64,000 bases of DNA from Nocardioides sp. T2.26MG-1 (GTDB taxonomy: Bacteria > Actinomycetota > Actinomycetes > Propionibacteriales > Nocardioidaceae), in assembly GCF_950101795.1 (NCBI RefSeq), contig NZ_CATNLZ010000034.1, forward strand, positions 1 to 64,000. The letters are read 5' to 3'. The position numbers were made by a program, and so were the translations under genes. Shown here piece by piece: positions 24,037 through 32,256 of the stretch. Position 1 is the first letter of the stretch. The number at the start of each line of letters is the position of its first letter. Below the pieces are notes generated by a model, which worked only from the letters and a program-made list of their open reading frames with translations, was not told where the DNA came from and did not search any database.

Positions 24037-24974
24037 CCGCCCCCAAGCACGCCCGCGACATCAAGGGCATCGGCCGCTACTACGGCTCCTGCGGCGAGGA
24101 CTTCTGCCCTCTCCGCGACGTCGCACCCCCCGGCCTGATCTCCGTCACCAACGCCCAGGGCGTGATCGCGAAGCCCGCTCTCGTGCCCGCCGCAGCGAAG
24201 GCCACCGCCCAGGCCGCGTGGGACCGGCTCCCCCAGATGGTCGCCACCAGCCGCCAGTCTCCCGAGGGACCGTGCGCCCGAGCGCGGGTCGCCGACCGGT
24301 GCGGCCGGTGCCGGTTCTGCGTCACCGCCGCGATCAAGGCCGAGCACAAGAACGAGTGGGAGAAGGCCGCCGACTTCGGCAGCCTGGTCCACGCCCACGC
24401 CCACGGCCACGTCCTCGGGCAGCCACTCCCCTACGACCCGGACGTCGAGCCGTTCATCTTCCAGCACATCCGGTTCCTCGACGCCTGGCGCATCGACCTC
24501 GACAAGCACGTCGAGGCCGCCGAGCTCACCGTCGTGTCCCGCAAGCACGGGTACGCCGGCACCGGTGACCTGTGGTTGCACCTGCCGCTGGCGTACGACG
24601 AGGCCACCGGCCGCACGTCGTTCACCAGCTGGACCCGGCGGAAGCTGTGGCTCATCGACGGCAAGTCGTCGTTGAAGAAGCCCGCGAACGTCGTCTACGC
24701 CGACCAGCCTCTCCAGCTCGCCGGACTCCGGTTCGCCGAAGAGGCGGTGCTGCCGGACGAGTCGGTGGTGAAGGTCCCACGGTTCGAGGGCGCCGCGATC
24801 CTCAACTGGCGGGCGACCGCGCACGCGTTGATCCCCCAGCCTGCCGGCCGGGACGTGTTCAAGGCGTTCCTCGGTGCGGTCGAGCTGCAGCGTCTCTTCC
24901 ACTCCCAGAACGTGAAGGCGTGGGAGCAGGTCGACGCCCCGGTCGTCGACGAGCCGAAGCCGGCGGTGGCCTGA
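24033..24974 (+). CDS. PD-(D/E)XK phage exonuclease (RecB/Cas4-like)
   Basis: A 313-residue nuclease of the PD-(D/E)XK superfamily, likely the 5'-3' exonuclease of the phage recombination pair. The catalytic core is visible: a helix with FGSLVHAHAHGHV, then YAGTGDLWLHL (Asp) and KLWLIDGKSS (Asp-x-Lys), then a QLAGLRFAE helix with the conserved Gln. CGRCRFC near residues 90-96 could bind metal or form part of an iron-sulfur cluster as in Cas4-like enzymes, but the full four-Cys set is not evident. It is followed by a gp3-like gene, the usual neighbour in actinophages. Confidence 0.85.
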   Translation: MTAPKHARDIKGIGRYYGSCGEDFCPLRDVAPPGLISVTNAQGVIAKPALVPAAAKATAQAAWDRLPQMVATSRQSPEGPCARARVADRCGRCRFCVTAAIKAEHKNEWEKAADFGSLVHAHAHGHVLGQPLPYDPDVEPFIFQHIRFLDAWRIDLDKHVEAAELTVVSRKHGYAGTGDLWLHLPLAYDEATGRTSFTSWTRRKLWLIDGKSSLKKPANVVYADQPLQLAGLRFAEEAVLPDESVVKVPRFEGAAILNWRATAHALIPQPAGRDVFKAFLGAVELQRLFHSQNVKAWEQVDAPVVDEPKPAVA

Positions 24975-25168
24975 TGCCTTACATCACCAAGGAGCAGCGC
25001 GGCCAGGGCGGCTTCTCCAACGACGCCGACCCCTGGCACGACCACGACTGGTCGGTCCCCACCGACCTCGCCACGCTCCGGCACCGCGTGCTGCCGGCCC
25101 CCGACCAGACCCGCTACGGGCGCCCGCCTCGCGAGGCCGTCCGCGCCATCGACGAGAAGGACTCCTGA
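24974..25168 (+). CDS. Small phage protein of unknown function
   Basis: A 64-residue, Asp/His/Arg-rich protein (NDADPWHDHDWSVPTD) without recognised motif. It starts in a TGATG junction with the exonuclease gene and ends one base before the gp3-like gene. Confidence 0.6.
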   Translation: MPYITKEQRGQGGFSNDADPWHDHDWSVPTDLATLRHRVLPAPDQTRYGRPPREAVRAIDEKDS

Positions 25169-25169
25169 C

Positions 25170-26345
25170 ATGCCCATCATCACCACCCAGCGCCGCATGA
25201 CCGAGAAGGGCCGGATTCGCCTCGGCGAGAAAATCACCGGCACCACCCGCGACGGCCGTGAGTACACCCGCCCCGCCAAGCTCTCCGCCTTCCGCTTCAC
25301 CAGCCCCTCCCAGCGGCTCATCGAGCAGATCGCCGAGAAGTACGGCGGCACCGCCCGCCCCTGGGACAACGCAGGCAAGGCAGAGTGGGAGGTCCTCTCC
25401 GACGCCACGAGCATCCCCGTCATCGTCGTCAAGGGCGGCTTCTCTCAATGGCACGAGGCATGGACCAAGGCCGGTTGTCAGCACCGCTGCGACGGGGAGA
25501 AGGACGCCGCCGGCACCTACTGCGACCCTGACGACCCGCTGCACATCGAGGCGATCGAGAAGCCCACGACGCGGCTCTCGGTGATGCTCTCCGAGATCGA
25601 GGACCTCGGCGTGTGGCGGATGGAGTCGAAGGGCTGGAACGCGGCCGCCGAGCTCCCGTCCATGGCGGAGCTCGCCATGCACGTCGGTGACCTGGTGCCC
25701 GCGACGCTGTCGCTGGCTGAGCGGTCCTCGATCGTCCAGACCGACAAGGGCCCGCAGACCTCGCGGTTCGTGGTCCCCGTGCTTGACCTGCATGTCACGA
25801 AGCAGCGGCTCGTCGAGATCGTCGGCGGCCCCGGCGGAGCGCCCGCCCTCGAGGGTGCCGGCGCGGACCGCCCGGCACTCGAGGCAGCGGCACCGCCTCC
25901 CGCCGAAGACCCGTTCGCGCCGTTCGTCGAGCAGGTCACCGACGCTGCGGTCCTCGACGACCTGGCCGGTGTCTGGGATGCCGCGAAGGCCGCGGGTCTG
26001 GTCGGGGTCGGCGCGGCGGACACTCCGCAGGCGCGGGCGTTCGTCGAGGCCTGGCGGGCCCGCGCGCACGAGCTCAAGGACGCCGAGTCCCAGGCGAAGG
26101 CCGGGGAGCCGGACACGGAAGGTGTCGTCGACGCCGAGCTCGTCCCCGACGCGCCCGCTGGTGCCGGGGATGACGCGGCCGGGATCTGGCAGCAGATCCT
26201 CGCGGCCGCCGGCGGCCAGCAGTGGACCGAGGGCGACCTGCGGGAGGACTTCCAGCAGCAGATGGGCGGGCTCGACCCGAACACGGCGTCCGCGGCCGAG
26301 CTGTCGCTCTACCTCGGGCTGCTCCAGAAGGGAGCAGCGGCATGA
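25170..26345 (+). CDS. phiC31 gp3-like protein (recombination directionality factor family)
   Basis: A 391-residue protein. The N-terminal 220 residues follow the phiC31/phiBT1 gp3 family: MPIITTQRRMTEKGRIRLGE, PAKLSAFRFTSPSQRLIEQIAEKYGG, WEVLSDATSIPVIVVKGGFSQWHEAW, a zinc-type cluster CQHRCDG...YCDPDD, then TRLSVMLSEIEDLGVWRMESKGW. gp3 turns the serine integrase from integration to excision and may also help replication. The C-terminal 170 residues are acidic and low-complexity with a helical end. Many phages carry gp3-like proteins next to recombination nucleases, so the RDF role here is probable but unproven. It predicts a large serine integrase outside the window. Confidence 0.8.
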   Translation: MPIITTQRRMTEKGRIRLGEKITGTTRDGREYTRPAKLSAFRFTSPSQRLIEQIAEKYGGTARPWDNAGKAEWEVLSDATSIPVIVVKGGFSQWHEAWTKAGCQHRCDGEKDAAGTYCDPDDPLHIEAIEKPTTRLSVMLSEIEDLGVWRMESKGWNAAAELPSMAELAMHVGDLVPATLSLAERSSIVQTDKGPQTSRFVVPVLDLHVTKQRLVEIVGGPGGAPALEGAGADRPALEAAAPPPAEDPFAPFVEQVTDAAVLDDLAGVWDAAKAAGLVGVGAADTPQARAFVEAWRARAHELKDAESQAKAGEPDTEGVVDAELVPDAPAGAGDDAAGIWQQILAAAGGQQWTEGDLREDFQQQMGGLDPNTASAAELSLYLGLLQKGAAA

Positions 26346-27232
26346 GCTACGACTACGACTGGTGCGGGCACACCGCCGACGAGCCCGACGCCCGGCCCTG
26401 CGGCGCGCCGATCGAGCGGTGGTCCAGCGAGTGGAAGCACCGCAAGTACGAGCTGGACGCCGACCACAAGGCAGTTCCCCAGGCTCCGGTCGGGCCACTC
26501 GACGAGGCGCTGTTCCTCCGCGCCGACCGCTACGCGTCCGTTCTGGCCGCCTCGGTGGTCGCGGACGAGCGGATCGCGGCACTCACCGAGCTGGTGCGCC
26601 AGCACGAGTACTACCGCAGCCAGGCCGAGTCGCAGCTGCGCATGGTCCAGGAGGACCCGCAGTACGGCACGGTGTGGGACCAGACCGGCCCCGAGCCCGA
26701 CGAGGACGACGTGCACGCCGTGCTCTGCCTGACCACCGGCGCCGTCTACCGCCGCAACAAGTGGTCCGGCGACTGGCAGAAGGCTCACCACGACCCCCAT
26801 GCCGCCACCCACTACCAGTGGCCGATCCCCGATGCGGGGCCCTTCATCGCCTGGCGCGACGGCTACGAGTTCGACCGTGTCATCAAGGACGCCCAGGCCC
26901 ACGCGACCGAGTTCGATGCCCTGCACCGCAAGCTCTACGGCGAGGCCGGCTACCGCTCCGAGGATGGCAGTCCTTGGGGTCGGCCCAACCTTGCCGAGGC
27001 GATCGACCGGATCCTGCTCGCACGGTCACGGCGCACCTCCGCGGCCAACGAGAAGGCCCAGCGCGCCACCCAGGCGCTCGCCCTCCTGCGCCGCGCCATC
27101 GGCTACCTGCAGCCCGACGACACCCAGTGGCCCGCCTCCGACGGCAGTGACGAGGTGCGCGACGTCGAGGTCATCGACCTGCAGCGCGTCCGCGCACTGC
27201 TCGACAACCCGAGCCACGGCGGTGCGGCATGA
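26342..27232 (+). CDS. Phage protein of unknown function, 296 residues
   Basis: The N-terminus has Cys/His residues (DWCGH; ARPCGAP) that could bind zinc. A middle helix RIAALTELVRQHEYYRSQAESQL looks like a coiled coil, and the C-terminus is helical and Arg-rich (AIDRILLARSRRTSAANEKAQRA). No enzymatic motif is seen. It overlaps both neighbours by 4 bases between the RDF-like and DnaQ-like genes, so it may act in DNA metabolism. Confidence 0.65.
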   Translation: MSYDYDWCGHTADEPDARPCGAPIERWSSEWKHRKYELDADHKAVPQAPVGPLDEALFLRADRYASVLAASVVADERIAALTELVRQHEYYRSQAESQLRMVQEDPQYGTVWDQTGPEPDEDDVHAVLCLTTGAVYRRNKWSGDWQKAHHDPHAATHYQWPIPDAGPFIAWRDGYEFDRVIKDAQAHATEFDALHRKLYGEAGYRSEDGSPWGRPNLAEAIDRILLARSRRTSAANEKAQRATQALALLRRAIGYLQPDDTQWPASDGSDEVRDVEVIDLQRVRALLDNPSHGGAA

Positions 27233-28134
27233 GTGCCTCGAAGTGGCACGAGCTGCCCGTCGCCGCCTGCGACACCGAGACCACGTCCCCGGACCCCGCT
27301 CAGGCCCGCATCGTCACCGCCGCCGTCGTCCACATGCAACCCGGCGAACGCCCCAAGGCACTCCGCTGGATCATCGACCCCGGCATCGACATCCCCACCG
27401 AAGCCTCCGACATCCACGGCTACACCCGCGACCGCATCCTCCAGCTCGTCGGCCGACCCGACCACGCGATCCGGATCCTCAACGGCGTCACCAGGGTCAT
27501 CCCCCGCGACGCCGCGATCTTCGAGATCACCGCCCAAGTCGCCGCCACCATCGGCCGCGAGCAGGCCCTCGTCGTGCACAACGCCGCCTACGACCTCACC
27601 CTCCTCGAGCACGAGGCCGCCCGGCACGACGTCGACCCCCTCACCACCCGCCCCCACGGCGTGACCGGTGTCGTCGACCCGATGGTGATCGAGAAGCAGT
27701 ACGACCCCTACCGGAAGTCCTGCTACAAGAAGCACCCCGAGACCGGCGAGGCGTGCGACGTCGAGAACCGGATCCACGTGTGCGGCGGCTGCCGCGGCGG
27801 GAAGTGGACCTGTGGCGGCTGCGGGTCCACCGACCGGACCCTCACCTCCCTGTGCGCCCACTACGGCGTCCCGCTCCCCGGCGCCCATGACGCCGCCGTC
27901 GACGCCATCGCCTCTGTTCGGCTCCTCGGGAAGCTGCTGTCCGGGTGGCCCCAGCTCGCGACGTGGAAGCTCGGCACGCTCCACGCGCACCAGGAGACCT
28001 GGCGGGCCCAGCAGCAGGCCGGGTTGCGGGAGTTCTTCGACAAGGTCGGGAAGCCGAACGATGGCTGCTGCGGAGCGTGGCCACTCCACACCACAGCGTG
28101 CGCCGACGCCCACCGTCAGGTGGTGGCGGCATGA
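27229..28134 (+). CDS. DnaQ-like 3'-5' exonuclease with zinc-finger insertion
   Basis: A 301-residue DEDDh exonuclease. Exo I is ACDTETT (Asp15, Glu17), Exo II is VVHNAAYDLTLLEHEA, and Exo III is GAHDAAVDAIASVRLL with the catalytic His. Between Exo II and III lies a cysteine-rich insertion of about 45 residues (CYKKHPETGEACD; CGGCRGGKWTCGGCG), a likely zinc module absent from cellular DnaQ. A Cys-rich tail (DGCCGAW) follows. It probably proofreads or trims DNA during phage replication; no phage polymerase is found, so it may work with the host polymerase. Confidence 0.88.
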   Translation: MSASKWHELPVAACDTETTSPDPAQARIVTAAVVHMQPGERPKALRWIIDPGIDIPTEASDIHGYTRDRILQLVGRPDHAIRILNGVTRVIPRDAAIFEITAQVAATIGREQALVVHNAAYDLTLLEHEAARHDVDPLTTRPHGVTGVVDPMVIEKQYDPYRKSCYKKHPETGEACDVENRIHVCGGCRGGKWTCGGCGSTDRTLTSLCAHYGVPLPGAHDAAVDAIASVRLLGKLLSGWPQLATWKLGTLHAHQETWRAQQQAGLREFFDKVGKPNDGCCGAWPLHTTACADAHRQVVAA

Positions 28135-28424
28135 CGTCCACCCTGCCCAAGCCCGACCTCATGGCCGCGCTCAAGGTCGAGACCACCGTCGAGCTCGTCG
28201 ACTACGAAGGCCTCGGGACCGTCGTCTCCGAGCTGACCAGCGACCAGCAGGCCAACTTCCTGGCCGGCCTCGTAGAGGGGTTCTCCCGCTTCGACGATGG
28301 AACGGCGCGAGGCAAGCAGATCGCCTACGTCTCCGACGAGTTCAAGGCAACCCCGGGCCTCGGCCGCGCCGTCATCGAGCTGCTCCGCGAGTTCGCCGAC
28401 CACATCGAAGAGGTGACCGCATGA
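28131..28424 (+). CDS. Small phage protein of unknown function
   Basis: A 97-residue acidic, mostly helical protein (TSDQQANFLAGLVEGFSRF; AVIELLREFADHIEEV). No motif is recognised. It overlaps both neighbours by 4 bases (ATGA). Confidence 0.6.
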   Translation: MTSTLPKPDLMAALKVETTVELVDYEGLGTVVSELTSDQQANFLAGLVEGFSRFDDGTARGKQIAYVSDEFKATPGLGRAVIELLREFADHIEEVTA

Positions 28425-28678
28425 CCACCGTGTGGCAGGCCAACGCCGCGGCGTTCACCTCGCGGCCCGAGTCCTACATCGACCAGGAGCGCCACGACGG
28501 GGTCCGCAAGGCCACCGCGGCGCTCCGCGAGGGCCGGCCCGGGTTCGCCCTGTTCCTGTTGGCGCGGTCGGTGGAGCGGCAGAACCGCATCGCCGGCGGC
28601 GGGACCGTCCAGCTGCCGATCTGCCCTCGCTGTGGCAGGACCGGCCGTCGCCTTGAGCACGACGGCGGTGTCCGATGA
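28421..28678 (+). CDS. Small phage protein with C-terminal CxxC
   Basis: An 85-residue protein: helical first half (IDQERHDGVRKATAALREG) and a C-terminal half zinc knuckle, CPRCGRTGRR. The function is unknown. 4-base overlaps occur on both sides. Confidence 0.58.
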   Translation: MTTVWQANAAAFTSRPESYIDQERHDGVRKATAALREGRPGFALFLLARSVERQNRIAGGGTVQLPICPRCGRTGRRLEHDGGVR

Positions 28679-28983
28679 GCCGCCTCAAGATCAAGGACGC
28701 CCCCCGGACCCCGGACATCCGCCGGTACGTCGGGGTCTGCATGACCTGCCGCCACTGGCAGATCGACGTACGGCCGGGCGCCGTCTCCGACCTCGGCGGC
28801 GCCCAGCCCGCGCTGATGGCCATGGCGCAGGCGCACGTCGAGCACCTCGACGACTGCCCGGGCGCCGGCGGCCGCGTCAACTTCGACGGCCAGTGGGTCG
28901 ACCCGCCGCTGATGAAGAGCGGCCGAGCGTCGGACGGGACGTTGGAGTTCAACCCGCTGCCGCGCTGGTGGGTGACCCGCTGA
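28675..28983 (+). CDS. Small phage protein with CxxC motif
   Basis: A 102-residue protein. The motif CMTCRHWQ near residue 22 with EHLDDCPG near 60 gives a possible zinc site (C2HC). The rest is not recognised. It ends in a TGATG junction with the next gene. Confidence 0.58.
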   Translation: MSRLKIKDAPRTPDIRRYVGVCMTCRHWQIDVRPGAVSDLGGAQPALMAMAQAHVEHLDDCPGAGGRVNFDGQWVDPPLMKSGRASDGTLEFNPLPRWWVTR

Positions 28984-29123
28984 TGTGCGGCCACGAGCTC
29001 GGCGGCCCCGGCGGCCTCCCCTGCGACAACAAGGACGAGCACCCCGGCAAGGGCCGCGGCTGCACCCACACCGGCAGCACCGCGCCGGACCGACACGACC
29101 TCACGGAGGCACACGATGACTAG
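28983..29123 (+). CDS. 46-residue Cys/His-rich phage protein
   Basis: A very short protein: MCGHELGGPGGLPCDN, then GCTHTGS. The C-x-H...C...C-x-H spacing suggests a single zinc site. It is supported by the TGATG coupling at its start and the 8-base overlap with the following gene. Confidence 0.5.
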   Translation: MCGHELGGPGGLPCDNKDEHPGKGRGCTHTGSTAPDRHDLTEAHDD

Positions 29124-29754
29124 CAAGCGGATCCGCACGTTCACCGTCGAGGGCGGCGTCCTCGAGCTCTACGTCTCCGACTGCGCGCGCTGCGGCGTGG
29201 TCTTCGGAATTCCCAAGGACCTCGAGGCCCGGCGCCGCGAGGACCACGGCTCGTTCTACTGCCCCAACGGCCACAGCATGGTGTTCTCCGGCCTCACCCA
29301 GGCCGAGAAGGAGGCCAGGGCCGCGAGGGAGCGGGCCGACCGGCTGAGCGCCGCTCTCGGCGCCCAGCGGGACCAGGCAGAGGCCGCCCGGCGCGAAGCA
29401 GCCGAGGCGAAGGCCAGCGAGGTCAGGCTCCGGTGGCGGGTCGGCAACGGGGTCTGTCCCTGCTGCCAGCGCACGTTCCGCGCGCTTGCATCGCACGTGG
29501 CCACCAAGCACCCCGAGTTCGTGCACCACGATCTCGATGCCCTCTCAGCGCGGATGCAGGAGCTGCTCGCCACGATCCGTCGGGAGACCGAGGCTCAGGA
29601 CGCCGCGGTGCTCAACGCCAGGGAGATCGGCGCGCACTGGGGCACCGTCCGGGCGCTCGCCACCCGTGGGCTGGTCACGCCGATCGGGTGGGAGTGCGTC
29701 GCGCTTACCGAGGCCGGCTGGCCGGTCGCCGAGCAGGCAGCGAGCCGGGCATGA
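29116..29754 (+). CDS. Phage zinc-finger protein with coiled coil
   Basis: A 212-residue protein. The N-terminal zinc ribbon has CARCGVVFGIP and FYCPNGHSMVF; a charged coiled coil spans about 58-105 (QAEKEARAARERADRLSAAL). A second finger, CPCCQRTFRALASHVATKH, is C2H2-like. The tail (EIGAHWGTVRALATRGLV) may be a winged-helix remnant. It is probably nucleic-acid-binding and is a common type in actinophage early regions. Confidence 0.68.
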   Translation: MTSKRIRTFTVEGGVLELYVSDCARCGVVFGIPKDLEARRREDHGSFYCPNGHSMVFSGLTQAEKEARAARERADRLSAALGAQRDQAEAARREAAEAKASEVRLRWRVGNGVCPCCQRTFRALASHVATKHPEFVHHDLDALSARMQELLATIRRETEAQDAAVLNAREIGAHWGTVRALATRGLVTPIGWECVALTEAGWPVAEQAASRA

Positions 29755-29990
29755 GCACTGAGCAGACACCACTCAAGCCCGAGATCGAGCCGCTGTACGG
29801 CCTGGAGGTCTACAACCGCCGGACCCAGGAGTGGGAGACGGCGCGGTGGGTTGAGCCGCGCCGCAGCGAGGTCGACGCGTACAGCGACCGCCGCGAGCAG
29901 GTGATGCGCGGACACATGATCTACGGCGACTCACGTGTGGTGCGCCGACACCTCTCTACGCCCGGTAGGACCACCGGCGGTGCGTCGTGA
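29751..29990 (+). CDS. Small phage protein of unknown function
   Basis: A 79-residue polar protein, probably a small beta-alpha domain (LYGLEVYNRRTQEWETARWV). No motif is recognised. It overlaps the previous gene and the following micro-ORF by 4 bases each. Confidence 0.58.
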   Translation: MSTEQTPLKPEIEPLYGLEVYNRRTQEWETARWVEPRRSEVDAYSDRREQVMRGHMIYGDSRVVRRHLSTPGRTTGGAS

Positions 29991-30085
29991 GCACCGCCCG
30001 CACCCTCTACTGCGCCCTCCTCAACACCCTCCTCGTCTGGGCCACCGCCATCGCCCTCACCGGCCCCATCTGGGCCACGCCATGA
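29987..30085 (+). CDS. 32-residue predicted membrane peptide
   Basis: A micro-gene beginning with GTG in a GTGA overlap and ending in an ATGA overlap with rusA, so it bridges the two genes exactly. The product is almost one transmembrane helix (YCALLNTLLVWATAIALTG and IWATP). Perfect overlaps on both sides argue that it is translated. The function is unknown. Confidence 0.5.
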   Translation: MSTARTLYCALLNTLLVWATAIALTGPIWATP

Positions 30086-30549
30086 CCACGCTCCCCAGCC
30101 TCGGCGGCCGCATCGCCATCCGCGTCCACGGCCGGCCCATCACCCAAGGCTCCAAAACCAAGAACCGCTACGGCATGCACGACGACAACGCCAAGGTCCT
30201 CAAGCCCTGGCGAGCCGCCGTACGCGCCGCCGCCGAAGACGCCGGCCGCTACCACGACACCATCACCGGCCCCGTCCGCGTCTGGATCCGCTTCACCTTC
30301 GACCGCCCACCGTCGCACTACCGGACCGGCCGCAACGCCCACCTCCTCAAGGCCGACGCCCCGCGGTTCCCCACCCACAAGAACGACGTCGACAAGCTGC
30401 AGCGCGCCTGCTTCGACGCCATCACCGACGCCCAGGTGTGGGCCGACGACGGCCTCGTCGTCGACGTCCGCGCCCGCAAGTTCTACGCCGGCGAGGACGA
30501 GCTCGCCCTCGACCGCGCCGGCGTCGACATCATCCTCGAGGAGTTCTGA
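30082..30549 (+). CDS. RusA-like Holliday junction resolvase
   Basis: A 155-residue endonuclease that resolves four-way junctions in phage recombination or before packaging. RusA features: the N-terminal strand RIAIRVHGRPITQGSKTK, PVRVWIRFTFDRP, and the catalytic aspartates in HKNDVDKLQRACFDAIT and WADDGLVVDVRARK. Length is normal for the family. It is part of the overlapping early operon after the exonucleases. Confidence 0.92.
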   Translation: MTTLPSLGGRIAIRVHGRPITQGSKTKNRYGMHDDNAKVLKPWRAAVRAAAEDAGRYHDTITGPVRVWIRFTFDRPPSHYRTGRNAHLLKADAPRFPTHKNDVDKLQRACFDAITDAQVWADDGLVVDVRARKFYAGEDELALDRAGVDIILEEF

Positions 30550-30752
30550 TGGCCACCACCAGCACCGTCCCGCGCGTCAAGGTCACTGCCGTCGAAGGCG
30601 GCCACGACGAGGGCCACGGCGGGTTCCTCGTGACCTGCACGGCCTGCCCCCAGCTGCGGCTCATGCGGGTGATGCGGATCGACGCGGACCTCGCCGCCAC
30701 CGGCCACGCACGCACCCACGCACGCCCCTCCCGCGAAGACGAGGAGGAGTGA
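30549..30752 (+). CDS. Small phage protein with CxxC
   Basis: A 67-residue protein with one CTACP motif and several His residues (GGHDEGHGG; TGHARTHARP), giving a possible zinc site. It begins in a TGATG junction with the rusA gene. Confidence 0.55.
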   Translation: MATTSTVPRVKVTAVEGGHDEGHGGFLVTCTACPQLRLMRVMRIDADLAATGHARTHARPSREDEEE

Positions 30753-30967
30753 TGGCCGCGCTCGCCCAAGAGATCGACCACCTGCTCGAGGACCTCGAGT
30801 TCCTCGCCGCACACGGCGTCGGCGCCAGCGAGGCAGCCCGTCGCACCGGGATGCGCACCGCGAAGAACCTCGACAAGTGGCTCCGCCGCCACGGACAACC
30901 CGAGCTCGCGAACCGGCTGCACCGCCAGGAGCCGCTCGCGCTCGTCCCACCACGGAAGGAGCGGTGA
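30752..30967 (+). CDS. Small HTH-type phage protein
   Basis: A 71-residue protein. LEFLAAHGVGASEAARRTGMRTAKNLDKWLRRHG reads as a helix-turn-helix, and the protein is small enough to be just that domain. ATG 30752 is in a TGATG junction; the GTG one codon upstream is an alternative. Possibly a local regulator. Confidence 0.62.
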   Translation: MAALAQEIDHLLEDLEFLAAHGVGASEAARRTGMRTAKNLDKWLRRHGQPELANRLHRQEPLALVPPRKER

Positions 30968-32256
30968 TGGTCACCGGTACCCCACTCGCCTACGTCGCCG
31001 GCACCAGCCACCGCCCCATCCCGATGGCCACCGACAGCGGCGTACGGCGCACCACCCACACCGAGCCCACACCGAAGCCCACCGGCCTCGACTGGGACGC
31101 CATCACCCCCACCTGCACCAGCTGCAGCCAGAGGTCCGGCCAGCTCGGTCCCGGTGGCCTCTGTCCCACCTGCCGCGGCGTCCAACCCACCACCGGGAAG
31201 AAGACCCGCAAGCAGGGGTACGCCGCCGCCCAGCTCCCCGAGGACGAGCTCCTCCGCAGGTTCACCGGCCCCGACGACACCCCGCTCGGACACCTCGAGG
31301 TCGACCCCGAGCCCACCCATGAAGAGGAGCCGGCTGGGCACCCGGCCCGCGCAGAGCTGGAGGACGAGGTCCAGCACGTCCAGCGCGCGGCACAACTGCC
31401 CACCTACTCCCCCGAGGCGAACCTCGCCGCCCAGATCGAACACGCCGCCCGTGTGCTCCGCGACACCGCCGACGCCCAACACCCCGCCACCCGGCTGCTG
31501 CGCCTCAACGCGATCGCCGCCCTCGAAGCCCTCCACCTCTTCCACCAGCTCAACCACACCTATGCCCCCGCGCCGACCCACCCCACCCCCACCCCGGTCG
31601 GCGCGGGCCAGACCTCACCCGAACCCCTCAGCGCTTCCCAGGGGCTCGGTGGAGGACGACCGGCCGCGCGCACGGAAGGGGAAGCCGTCGCGCGGCCGGC
31701 CACCCACCGCCGCGTCGACGCCGACCGAATCGTCGCCCTCTACACCGCCGGCAAGTACATGAACGAGATCCAGTCCGAGACCGGGAACGCCGTCTCCACC
31801 ATCAAGCGCGTCCTCATCGACGCCGGCGTCCAGATCCGCCCCCGCGGCCCCAAGCCCGGCGACAAGCACAAGAACTACGACCCCACCCTGATCGCCGACG
31901 TACGCCGCCTCTACACCGACGAGCACCTCAACCAGGCCGAGGTCGCCAACCATCTCGGCATCGGAATCAAGGTCGTGCAGAACGTCATGCGCGCTGCCCA
32001 CATCCCCACCCGCGCCACCGCGGTCGAACGCTCCCAGGCCGGCACCAGCCACCGGACCAACACCCTCGGCCGACTCCGCGACGCCATCAACGCCACCGGA
32101 GCCACACCCCGGCAGATCAAGGACTGGGCCCTCTCCCAGGGCCTCATCCCCGCCATCGCCCGCGGCCTCCCCCACCTCGGCCTCGTCGAGGCCTATGCCG
32201 CAGCCCACCCCACCGACCTCCAGCACAACACCACCTCGACAGGAGACACCCAGTGA
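30967..32256 (+). CDS. Multi-domain DNA-binding phage protein (zinc ribbon, two HTH, Lsr2-like tail)
   Basis: A 429-residue protein. Parts: a zinc ribbon CTSCSQRSGQL...LCPTC (about residues 39-60); a helical, Pro/Thr-linked middle; a first HTH (about 250-290) DRIVALYTAGKYMNEIQSET then STIKRVLIDAG; a second HTH (about 310-345) DVRRLYTDEHLNQAEVANHLG; and a C-terminal segment, TPRQIKDWALSQGLIPAIAR followed by HLGLVEAYAAAHP, that recalls the DNA-binding domain of the actinobacterial silencer Lsr2. It lies upstream of the helicase gene and could regulate transcription or help at the origin. Roles are inferred. Confidence 0.68.
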   Translation: MVTGTPLAYVAGTSHRPIPMATDSGVRRTTHTEPTPKPTGLDWDAITPTCTSCSQRSGQLGPGGLCPTCRGVQPTTGKKTRKQGYAAAQLPEDELLRRFTGPDDTPLGHLEVDPEPTHEEEPAGHPARAELEDEVQHVQRAAQLPTYSPEANLAAQIEHAARVLRDTADAQHPATRLLRLNAIAALEALHLFHQLNHTYAPAPTHPTPTPVGAGQTSPEPLSASQGLGGGRPAARTEGEAVARPATHRRVDADRIVALYTAGKYMNEIQSETGNAVSTIKRVLIDAGVQIRPRGPKPGDKHKNYDPTLIADVRRLYTDEHLNQAEVANHLGIGIKVVQNVMRAAHIPTRATAVERSQAGTSHRTNTLGRLRDAINATGATPRQIKDWALSQGLIPAIARGLPHLGLVEAYAAAHPTDLQHNTTSTGDTQ

